Below are positions 56,985 through 64,000 of a stretch of DNA of 64,000 nt, in pieces. The stretch's first letter is position 1. Every line of letters starts with the position of its first letter. The stretch is from NCBI RefSeq assembly GCF_014076845.1, contig NZ_JACGUT010000082.1, positions 372,001 through 436,000 on the forward strand, given 5' to 3'. Source of the DNA: Colwellia sp. MB3u-41 (GTDB taxonomy: Bacteria > Pseudomonadota > Gammaproteobacteria > Enterobacterales > Alteromonadaceae). The notes under the pieces were generated by a model that worked only from the letters and a program-made list of their open reading frames with translations, did not search any database and was not told the DNA's origin. The position numbers were made by a program, and so were the translations under genes.

Positions 56985-58352
56985 TTAGTTTCCTGCAACC
57001 TGCATCTCTTCAATGAGCAATGAACCCGTTAAAATACTGCCTCGTAAATCGACATCACTACCAACAGCGACTAAGCCTTTAAAAATATCAGATAAATTAC
57101 CCGCAATGGTAACTTCTGATACCGGGTAAGCAATTTCGCCGTTCTCAACCCAGAAACCGGCAGCGCCTCGTGAGTAGTCGCCATTAACCACATTAACGCC
57201 TTGTCCCATTAATTCAGTGACCAAAAATCCGGTACCGAGCTTTTTCAACATAGCATCAAAGTCACCACCATTGGCAGAGCCTTTGGCATTAATTTGCCAA
57301 TTATGAATACCGCCGGCATGGCCAGTAGATTTAAGTCCTAATTTACGTGCTGAATAACTGGTTAGTAGATAGGTTTCTAAACAACCATCAACAATAATTT
57401 CACGGTCAACAGTTTTAATTCCTTCACTGTCGAAAGCACTACTCGCTAACCCCTTTAAAATATGAGGACGTTCGCTGATATTTAAAAAGTCAGGAAAAAC
57501 TTGTTTACCGATTGAGTCCATGAGAAATGATGACTTACGGTATAAATTACCACCGCTGATCGCCGCAATAAAATGTCCAAAAATTGAATTGGCAATATCA
57601 GCACGAAACATCACTGGCACTTTTCCTGTGGGTAGTTTCTGCGCATTTAATCTCGATAGCGCTTCTTTTGATGCTTGCACACCAATATCAATGCCGTTGT
57701 CCATTAAATTAAAATCACGATTTACAGTATAAGCGTAATCGCGTTGCATATCATCTCCCTCAGAGGCGATCATTACACAACTCAAACTATGTCGAGAGCT
57801 TGGATAACCAACAATTTGTCCATTACTATTACCATAGACTTTATAACCCTCAAAACTATCGAGAGATGCCCCATCTGAATTAGTAATACGAGGATCAAAT
57901 GCTAACGCACTGTCTTCACATTCTTTGGCTAATTGAATCGCTTGGTCTGTTGATAATACTTTTGGATGATATAAGTCTAAATCTGCAGGCGACATTTCGA
58001 GCATATTCTTATCGGCTAAACCTGAACAGTCGTCAACAGAAGTATATTTAGCGATATTAACGGCCGCTTGTACCGTTTGTTTTAATGCAGCTTCAGATAA
58101 ATCAGCGGTTGAAGCACTCCCTTTTCGACCTTGCTGATAAACCGTAATACCCAACGCACCGTCATTCGTAAACTCAACGGTTTCTACTTCACCAAAACGT
58201 GTGCCAACACTTAACCCCTGTTGACGGCTTATAGAAGCTTCTGCCGCGTCTGCTCCTAGCGATTTTGCTAAGTCGAGCACTTGTGCTACACGTTGCTCAA
58301 CTTCTCTTAATTGTTCTTTCATCGATTCTTTAGCGTTCATCGTTTGAGTCAT
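56985..58352 (-). CDS. pmbA: Metalloprotease PmbA/TldE
   Basis: 455 residues. The TldD/TldE fold is clear: AADAAEASISRQQGLSVGTRFG-like N-terminus, DGALGITVY, and the C-terminal part with LVTELMGQGVNVVNGDYSRGAAGFWVE. TldE pairs with TldD in peptide cleavage and lacks the metal site itself. TldD is not in this window. It runs towards mgtE and away from darP. Confidence 0.94.
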   Translation of the reverse strand: MTQTMNAKESMKEQLREVEQRVAQVLDLAKSLGADAAEASISRQQGLSVGTRFGEVETVEFTNDGALGITVYQQGRKGSASTADLSEAALKQTVQAAVNIAKYTSVDDCSGLADKNMLEMSPADLDLYHPKVLSTDQAIQLAKECEDSALAFDPRITNSDGASLDSFEGYKVYGNSNGQIVGYPSSRHSLSCVMIASEGDDMQRDYAYTVNRDFNLMDNGIDIGVQASKEALSRLNAQKLPTGKVPVMFRADIANSIFGHFIAAISGGNLYRKSSFLMDSIGKQVFPDFLNISERPHILKGLASSAFDSEGIKTVDREIIVDGCLETYLLTSYSARKLGLKSTGHAGGIHNWQINAKGSANGGDFDAMLKKLGTGFLVTELMGQGVNVVNGDYSRGAAGFWVENGEIAYPVSEVTIAGNLSDIFKGLVAVGSDVDLRGSILTGSLLIEEMQVAGN

Positions 58353-58459
58353 AATTTATTGTTTTCTTCTATAAATGCAGGAAATTAGAAAATATGCGCT
58401 GTATACCATAAGCACTTACGAGTATAATAGCGATAATTATCACTTTAATAACGAATATT

Positions 58460-58984
58460 ATGCCCGACTCTGCTAACGATATCGATGAATTAGATGAAGA
58501 ATTAAAAAGTAAATCAGAAGTAAAGCGTGAAATGATCCAGTTACAAATCTTTGGACAGTCGCTCATTGATTTATCTAAACATCAGCGCAGTAAAATTCCT
58601 TTTACTGAAGATATTAAAGACGCCTTAATTTTGGCGGATAAAATTAAAAATAAACATGAAGCTTTACGTCGTCATGTTAGACACTTAGCTAGAATGTTAT
58701 CTGAAGCTGATTTAGAACCCATTAAGCATGCGCTTGATGTTATGGCTAATAAACATCAACAAGAGACAGCCAAATTTATTAAACTTGAAAAAATGCGTGA
58801 TGACGTTATTGATCAAGGAAGTGATTTTGTAGAAGGTTTACTAAGCGAGCATGAGTCAATGGAAAGACAAAAACTCCGTCAATTAGTGCGCCAAGCCGCA
58901 AAAGAGAAAAAAGCAGAAAAGTTGGGTAAGTATCATAAAGAGTTATTTGATTATTTAAAACTGCATACTAGACAAATAAACTAG
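58460..58984 (+). CDS. darP: Ribosome biogenesis factor DarP (YjgA/DUF615)
   Basis: 174 residues: SKSEVKREMIQLQIFGQSLIDLS, a stretch with RHVRHLARML and the helical tail KAEKLGKYHKELFDYLK are typical of the YjgA family. It assists 50S subunit assembly. It is divergent from pmbA, an arrangement common in gammaproteobacteria. Confidence 0.93.
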   Translation: MPDSANDIDELDEELKSKSEVKREMIQLQIFGQSLIDLSKHQRSKIPFTEDIKDALILADKIKNKHEALRRHVRHLARMLSEADLEPIKHALDVMANKHQQETAKFIKLEKMRDDVIDQGSDFVEGLLSEHESMERQKLRQLVRQAAKEKKAEKLGKYHKELFDYLKLHTRQIN

Positions 58985-58997
58985 TCGTTTATCTATA

Positions 58998-59023
58998 AAA
59001 AAACCTGCAAAAGCAGGTTTTTT
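58998..59023. terminator. Bidirectional terminator between darP and efp
   Basis: Stem AAAAAACCTGC with GCAGGTTTTTT around a 4-base loop, with A and T tails that serve both strands. It lies 13 bases after darP and about 106 bases after efp ends on the other strand. Confidence 0.9.
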
Positions 59024-59129
59024 AATATAAATTTTTGGGTGTTATCAAATAATGATAAATATGAGTCACTAAATAACGCTAGCTACTCATGAAAACACTT
59101 ATTTAAATCAGTAAAATAGTTAAAAACGT

Positions 59130-59699
59130 TTATTTGCTTGCGCGTGATACATATTCACCGGTACGAGTATCTACTTTTACTGTTTCACCAATTTGAATAA
59201 ATAAAGGTACGCGAATAACAGCACCAGTGTTTAATGTGGCTGGTTTCCCCCCTGTACCGGCAGTATCACCTTTTAATCCTGGATCTGTTTCTGTAACATC
59301 TAGATCAACAAAGTTAGGTGTTGTTACAGTGATCGGTGAACCATTCCATAAAGTAATGGTGCAGATATCGCCTTCTTTTAACCACTTAATACAATCTGTA
59401 ACTGCTTTTTCATCAGCTGCAATTTGCTCAAAGGTCTCATTATTCATAAAATGCCAGAATTCACCATCAGCATATAAATAAGCTAGTTCGGTTTCCATTA
59501 CATCAGCGCCTTCACAAGACTCGCCTGATTTAAAGGTTTTTTCTAAGACTTTATTAGAAATAAGTTTACGAATTTTTACACGACTAAAGGCTTGACCTTT
59601 ACCCGGTTTTACTAATTCGTTTTCTAAAATGTTACAAGGTTCGCCGTCAATCATTAATTTAAGGCCAGCCTTAAATTGGTTTGTACTAAAATTAGCCAT
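59130..59699 (-). CDS. efp: Elongation factor P
   Basis: 189 residues. The KOW-like N-terminal domain carries K34 in [11 protein letters not shown], which is beta-lysylated by the EpmA/EpmB pathway, followed by two OB domains. EF-P helps the ribosome at proline runs. It is divergent from epmB, 45 bases away, so substrate and modifier sit together. Confidence 0.97.
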   Translation of the reverse strand: MANFSTNQFKAGLKLMIDGEPCNILENELVKPGKGQAFSRVKIRKLISNKVLEKTFKSGESCEGADVMETELAYLYADGEFWHFMNNETFEQIAADEKAVTDCIKWLKEGDICTITLWNGSPITVTTPNFVDLDVTETDPGLKGDTAGTGGKPATLNTGAVIRVPLFIQIGETVKVDTRTGEYVSRASK

Positions 59700-59743
59700 A
59701 TTAATGTTCTCTTATACTCAGACAGATAACGCAGAGATTTAAA

Positions 59744-60772
59744 TTGAAATTACAAATGCCGCAGATAATAACCCAAATAAGCGAACAATTGCACACTTCT
59801 TGGCAAAAAGAGTTAAGTAATGTAGTGACTGATCCAAAAAAACTTTTACAAATGCTAGAAATTAACAGCCAAGATTACTTACAACACTTTTCAGCACGAA
59901 AATTATTTCCTGTGCGCGTCCCACAGCCTTTCATCTCTAGAATGAAAAAAGGTGACTTTAACGATCCGTTACTTAAACAAGTGATGCCACTGTCTGATGA
60001 GTTTATTAACACAGAAGGCTACTCGACCGACCCCCTTGAAGAGCACGATACCGTTGCTGAAGGCTTATTACATAAATATAAGCATAGAGTATTAATGATT
60101 ATAAAGTCAGGTTGTGCGGTTAATTGTCGTTATTGTTTTCGCCGCCACTTTCCTTATAGTGAAAATAGTCCCAATAAAGTTCGTTGGCAACCCGCACTAA
60201 AATATATTGCAGACAACCCTGAAGTTAATGAAGTTATTTTTAGTGGCGGTGACCCTTTAATGGCCAATGATGAACACTTAGAATGGCTTATCGAACAACT
60301 AGAGCCTATTAAGCATGTTACACGCCTACGAATACATACACGCTTACCTGTTGTTATTCCACAGCGTATAACAACATCGTTAGTAGACATGTTGTCTCGA
60401 ACTCGCTTAAAAGCAACGATGGTTTTGCATGTCAATCATCCCAATGAAATAGATGCTAATGTCAAACAGGCACTTGAAAAATTACGTGTTGCGAGAATTC
60501 CTTTATTCAATCAAAGTGTCTTACTAAAAGGTGTAAATGATGATGCCAAGCTATTATGCCAACTCAGTGAAACATTATTTGATAGTGGTATTCAGCCGTA
60601 TTACTTGCATATGTTTGACCCCGTGCAAGGCGTCGCGCACTTTGATGTTTCTGAAAACCAGGCGAAAATAATTGTACAAGAAATGATGGCAACCCTACCC
60701 GGTTTTCTCATGCCAAAATTAGTGAGAGAAATTGCTGGAGAGGCTAACAAAACCCCAATCAATTTGGCATAA
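59744..60772 (+). CDS. epmB: EF-P lysine 2,3-aminomutase EpmB
   Basis: 342 residues of radical-SAM type with the CxxxCxxC cluster motif in SGCAVNCRYCFRRHFPY, then NEVIFSGGDPLM and HTRLPVVIPQR. It makes (R)-beta-lysine for EF-P K34. It is divergent from efp. The ligase EpmA is not in this window. Confidence 0.96.
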   Translation: MKLQMPQIITQISEQLHTSWQKELSNVVTDPKKLLQMLEINSQDYLQHFSARKLFPVRVPQPFISRMKKGDFNDPLLKQVMPLSDEFINTEGYSTDPLEEHDTVAEGLLHKYKHRVLMIIKSGCAVNCRYCFRRHFPYSENSPNKVRWQPALKYIADNPEVNEVIFSGGDPLMANDEHLEWLIEQLEPIKHVTRLRIHTRLPVVIPQRITTSLVDMLSRTRLKATMVLHVNHPNEIDANVKQALEKLRVARIPLFNQSVLLKGVNDDAKLLCQLSETLFDSGIQPYYLHMFDPVQGVAHFDVSENQAKIIVQEMMATLPGFLMPKLVREIAGEANKTPINLA

Positions 60773-60810
60773 TAGTGTAATATCAAAACAATATTTTATA
60801 TAGAGACACC

Positions 60811-61122
60811 ATGAGCGCAACTGTCAGTAAGCAACTCGTTGATAATATTTCAATTATTTTAAAAAAATCGTTAACCGCTGATGCGACTTTAGCTGATTTA
60901 AGAAAAAACAAGCAAGCAAGCTTTGAAGCTATATTTAAAAAGGACGCCGGCTTCAAGTGTTCGGCAAATACTTTTCAGCCTTATGTTGAAGAAGTCGCGA
61001 ACGATTTGATCTTTTGGCAAAAAACCTCAGATCAACAAACATTAATAGATACGGTAAAAAAAATAGAGAAACTCTTTACGGTACTCGCTAATTTTGAAGA
61101 AAGTGCAACCGTTACTCATTAA
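60811..61122 (+). CDS. Conserved hypothetical small protein
   Basis: 103 residues, helical and charged (SATVSKQLVDNISIILKKSL, then YVEEVANDLIFWQKTSD). No motif, signal or membrane segment is seen and I do not recognise the family. It follows epmB by 38 bases and ends before a strong terminator, so it is probably co-transcribed with epmB. Confidence 0.75.
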   Translation: MSATVSKQLVDNISIILKKSLTADATLADLRKNKQASFEAIFKKDAGFKCSANTFQPYVEEVANDLIFWQKTSDQQTLIDTVKKIEKLFTVLANFEESATVTH

Positions 61123-61144
61123 GCCATTTATTTAAAGCACCTCT

Positions 61145-61185
61145 AAAAAAGCCACCTTTAGTAGATGATAAAGGTGGCTTTTTTT
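61145..61185. terminator. Terminator after the hypothetical gene (bidirectional)
   Basis: A long stem, AAAAAGCCACCTTTA with TAAAGGTGGCTTTTT, lies 23 bases after the plus-strand gene and 24 bases from the end of the minus-strand DUF3016 gene. T runs on both strands make it serve both genes. Confidence 0.93.
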
Positions 61186-61208
61186 GGGTTACTTTTAAAA
61201 GTTGAGTC

Positions 61209-61721
61209 TTACTTTTCCACATTATTTTTGAACGTGTCTTTAAACCACTCATCAAGCAATTGCTTTTCATAACCTAACGCTTGATTCCTATACCTTAAGC
61301 TACCCCCCGCCATAAAATTCATATCTTTTAAATTAACAATATCGCTATGAATTATGGCTTTATTGGCATTGATTAATTTAAATGAAAATTTTATTCTTGG
61401 AAAATAAAGATCTTTAATAATTCTTATTTGATTCATACCACTCGCATGGACATCCCCCGCTAAATCAACATCGGTCACTTCTATGTCAAGTGTCTCATCT
61501 TCAGGTAATGCTTTAGCAAGTTTTGAAAAGTGTTTTTCAAATTCGCTAAACAGATTTTCTTGAAAGCGCTTTCGACCCTCCGTTCCCGCATCAATATCTC
61601 GGTATTTACTAGGATCGCTCCAAATTACATTTACCTTAGCAGCGTGCGCTGAAGGTAGCGCTATAAACATGCTGCCCAGTACTAAAATAGTCAATAAAGT
61701 AAGTAGTTGTTTAATCATCAT
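61209..61721 (-). CDS. DUF3016 family exported protein
   Basis: 170 residues. A signal peptide (LLTLLTILVLGSMFIALPSAHA) is followed by VNVIWSDPSKYRDIDAG, RFQENLFSEFEKHFSKLA and YEKQLLDEWFKDTF, the DUF3016 pattern. It is periplasmic. Function unknown. Confidence 0.9.
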   Translation of the reverse strand: MMIKQLLTLLTILVLGSMFIALPSAHAAKVNVIWSDPSKYRDIDAGTEGRKRFQENLFSEFEKHFSKLAKALPEDETLDIEVTDVDLAGDVHASGMNQIRIIKDLYFPRIKFSFKLINANKAIIHSDIVNLKDMNFMAGGSLRYRNQALGYEKQLLDEWFKDTFKNNVEK

Positions 61722-62136
61722 TTATCCTTAACCATAAAGTTTTTAATGCCGATAAGTTTATGTATATTTACCATAAATAAAAATCAACCTTAGAATTATC
61801 TTAATTATAGTTCAATAAACGTTGTTCACTTTACGCTTTTAATATCTGTTATAAAACGCTATTACCTTTTTATTACGTATTTTTACTGCGGAAAACTTTA
61901 AATGACAAATATCAGCTATTTGACTGTTAAAGAAAAGATGATTAAATAAGGCTGAGTCATTTTATCTACGTTATTTAAAAGGGGGAGTATGTTTATACCC
62001 CCCTTTCTTGTTTAGTCTTTGCAGCATTTTAGGAAAATTAATTTAATTGATCGGACTTCCCAAATAACGTCGTGTAACGAAAAACTCTGCGTTATCCTTA
62101 ACTACATGATCGATTTTTATGCACAACTTATCAGGA
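61722..62136. other. Intergenic region with a GC-rich hairpin
   Basis: 415 bases lie between the DUF3016 gene start and the GGDEF-EAL stop. The only clear element is a hairpin at 61978-62006. The rest is AT-rich, and the promoter of the leftward DUF3016 gene must lie near its left end. Confidence 0.6.
61978..62006. terminator. Hairpin terminator (AAAGGGGG...CCCCCTTT)
   Basis: Stem AAAGGGGG-GTAT with ATAC-CCCCCTTT, one bulged A, 4-base loop. It lies 130 bases past the GGDEF-EAL stop on the minus strand. On that strand it is followed by TTTTAAAT, so it probably ends that transcript. Confidence 0.75.
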
Positions 62137-64000
62137 CTATGGCAACATTTTAACAGAAAACTGAAAAAGCATTTCTTCAGTAACCGGTTTGCTCATATGA
62201 TAACCTTGGCCAATATGGCAACCTTGCTTAGTAAGTAACGCCATTATACTCTCAGATTCAATGCCTTCAGCAACAACCTTAAAGCCAAGGTTAATACCTA
62301 CATCGATAATACTTTTAACAATCGCTTTAGATTTTTCATCCTTATGCATACCAAGTACAAAGCTCTTATCTATTTTTAAAAAATCTAACTCCATATCACG
62401 TAAATAAGCAAATGAAGAGAATCCCGTACCAAAGTCGTCAATGGCTAACTTAATCTTTTTTGACTTTAATTTATCAATTTTTTCCTGCACTGACTTTATA
62501 TCATTAAAAAAAGTTGATTCTGTTAACTCAAGCTCTATCAATGCTGGGTTGATTTTATACTGATCAATAAATTGAAACACTTGTTCAACGAAAAGCGGAT
62601 CAGCAAAATCTATTGCTGAAATATTTAATGACATTGGAATGTTAGCTAACGCAGTGTTTTCCCAACTTTTTAATGTTTGGCAAGCTTGGTTTAGTAGCCA
62701 ATGGGTAATGTCTCGTATTAAACCGTTTTTCTCTGCTATATGTATAAAACAGTCAGGATAAACAAGTTCATTAGGTGTTTTTTGCCAACGAATAAGCGCT
62801 TCGACACCACACAAAGAATTATCTTTTAAACACATTTTGGGTTGATAATGCAGTACAAAATTTTCTTCTTTGATCGCTTCACGTAATTGGCCGTCAATCA
62901 TTACGCTATTAAGGGCAATTTTCTCTAATTTTTTATCAAAAAAGTGGTACGTATTCTTCCCTGATTCTTTGGCTTGGTACATTGCCATATCAGCCTTACG
63001 AATAAGTTCTTCCGAGCTAACTGAATCATCAGGCGATAAACTCACCCCGATACTGCACGACATATAGTATTTTTTATCTTTAATATAAAAAGGAACTTTA
63101 CATAACGCTAAAATGCGTTCATTAATTTGAACGACATGTGAAATATTATTTATGTCTTCTAGGATCACGACAAATTCATCCCCTCCTAAACGACCTAAAA
63201 TATCACCCGTCTTTAATGCTGATTTTATACGATTTGCAAATTCTATAAGGTACCGATCGCCTTCTTGATGCCCTGCAGTATCATTAATTTTTTTAAAGTC
63301 ATCTAAATCAATAAATAATAAACCTACCTTTAGGTTATGTCGTTGCCCCATGGCGATGGCATGGTTTAACACATCTAAAATTAATGAACGATTGGGTAAG
63401 TCAGTTAATGCGTCATGGTTAGCTCGATACTTTAACAGTGCTTCATTTTTTCTAACATCAGTGATGTCACGACAACACCAAACTCGACCAAAAAAATCAC
63501 CATCTACAACTTCGGGAACAGAGTAAAACTCGTAAGAACGGTGATCTATGGTCTCAAAGAAGCCATGCACTACCGCTAATTCATTGTCTCTTATTGGCTG
63601 AATATCATTAGAAAAACTATCATGATTTACTAATCTTGCCAGAAATAAATCACAGGTAAGTACTTCGCCGTTATTTAAGCGATCAACATCTAAATCCAAA
63701 AAATCAATGGCTGCTTGGTTAAGTTTTTCGATGATATTATCAGGACTAAAGCTAAAAATAGCTTCTGTACTTGCATTAAATAAAGCATCTTGCTTAGCAA
63801 TAAGCTTTTCTGAATGGCGCTGAATGTTTTCATTTTTTGCGAGATTTTCTTTTAAACTGACATTAATTTCATTGAGTTCAATAGAAGACAGCGTTAGTGT
63901 TCGCTCCATAAATTCACGTTCGTCTTGCTGTTGGGCAAAAATATCGTCAATACCACTAATAAAGTCTTTAATACTTTTATGATCATCATATTCATGTAAA
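62137..64000 (-). CDS. PAS-GGDEF-EAL c-di-GMP signalling protein (N-terminus beyond the window)
   Basis: The frame is open from 63999 to the stop at 62137, so at least 621 residues; an internal ATG at 63909 is not the true start. A coiled-coil stretch (MERTLTLSSIELNEINVSLKEN) precedes a PAS-like domain (about 45-140 from the edge), then GGDEF (GRLGGDEFVVIL, intact active site) and EAL (GVEALIRW, LNISAIDF, IELELTEST, AIDDFGTGFSSF, KIDKSFV, AEGIES). Both enzyme sites look active, so it could make or break c-di-GMP depending on the sensor. Confidence 0.93.
   Translation of the reverse strand, partial: LHEYDDHKSIKDFISGIDDIFAQQQDEREFMERTLTLSSIELNEINVSLKENLAKNENIQRHSEKLIAKQDALFNASTEAIFSFSPDNIIEKLNQAAIDFLDLDVDRLNNGEVLTCDLFLARLVNHDSFSNDIQPIRDNELAVVHGFFETIDHRSYEFYSVPEVVDGDFFGRVWCCRDITDVRKNEALLKYRANHDALTDLPNRSLILDVLNHAIAMGQRHNLKVGLLFIDLDDFKKINDTAGHQEGDRYLIEFANRIKSALKTGDILGRLGGDEFVVILEDINNISHVVQINERILALCKVPFYIKDKKYYMSCSIGVSLSPDDSVSSEELIRKADMAMYQAKESGKNTYHFFDKKLEKIALNSVMIDGQLREAIKEENFVLHYQPKMCLKDNSLCGVEALIRWQKTPNELVYPDCFIHIAEKNGLIRDITHWLLNQACQTLKSWENTALANIPMSLNISAIDFADPLFVEQVFQFIDQYKINPALIELELTESTFFNDIKSVQEKIDKLKSKKIKLAIDDFGTGFSSFAYLRDMELDFLKIDKSFVLGMHKDEKSKAIVKSIIDVGINLGFKVVAEGIESESIMALLTKQGCHIGQGYHMSKPVTEEMLFQFSVKMLP

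Overview
The window looks like chromosome from a marine, low-GC gammaproteobacterium of the Colwellia/Thalassotalea type (Alteromonadales). This is inferred from the AT-rich code, the E. coli-like order of the mla, kds, lpt and rpoN genes, the many chemotaxis and cyclic-di-GMP genes, and small families typical of the order such as DUF3297 and DUF3016. No rRNA, tRNA, CRISPR array or intact insertion sequence was seen.

Layout. (1) 1-9469, minus strand: a defence operon transcribed leftwards, made of an Mrr-like nuclease, hsdM, hsdS, hsdR, an ABC-type AAA ATPase, and the first 77 codons of a gene cut by the window edge that is probably an HNH nuclease. (2) 9763-13120, plus strand: a small mobile element with a hypothetical gene, a nested inverted repeat, an AlpA-type regulator, a phage-type replication initiation protein and a tyrosine integrase. 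(3) 13.1-16.8 kb: sparse accessory DNA with a NucS-like nuclease, a membrane protein, gene scraps and several short tandem repeats. (4) 16.8-26.0 kb: a complete chemotaxis operon in the order MCP, cheY, STAS protein, cheA, MCP, cheW, cheR, cheD, cheB. One MCP appears to start at ATT, and its CheA carries an MshEN-like insert. (5) 26.0-30.6 kb: decayed DNA with a frameshifted small gene, a ruined EAL-HDOD gene still preceded by a recognisable c-di-GMP-I (GEMM) riboswitch, and an intact CSS-motif EAL phosphodiesterase.

(6) 30.9-38.7 kb: a molybdenum hydroxylase operon (xdhC-iorA-iorB), a 2-oxoglutarate oxygenase, an aldehyde dehydrogenase divergent from an HxlR regulator, and a DMT transporter. 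(7) 39.0-42.2 kb: DUF3297, a broken endonuclease/exonuclease/phosphatase gene, an rRNA/tRNA methyltransferase, a flavin reductase and a SMI1/KNR4 protein. (8) 42.5-55.4 kb: the core envelope locus. murA-ibaG-mlaBCDEF runs left and yrbG-kdsD-kdsC-lptC-lptA-lptB-rpoN-hpf-ptsN-rapZ-npr runs right, from a shared divergent region at about 47.3 kb. (9) 55.5-64 kb: mgtE, pmbA/darP, efp/epmB, a DUF3016 protein and a GGDEF-EAL protein running off the right edge.

How the parts fit. The left 28 kb is accessory or decaying: defence, a minimal integrative element and lost c-di-GMP genes. The right 22 kb is conserved housekeeping for peptidoglycan, LPS and outer-membrane lipid asymmetry. Cyclic-di-GMP recurs in the riboswitch, the dead EAL-HDOD gene, two EAL proteins and possibly the CheA insert, which suggests that chemotaxis and c-di-GMP signalling have been linked here. 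All identifications come from reading motifs and gene order; no database search was run.
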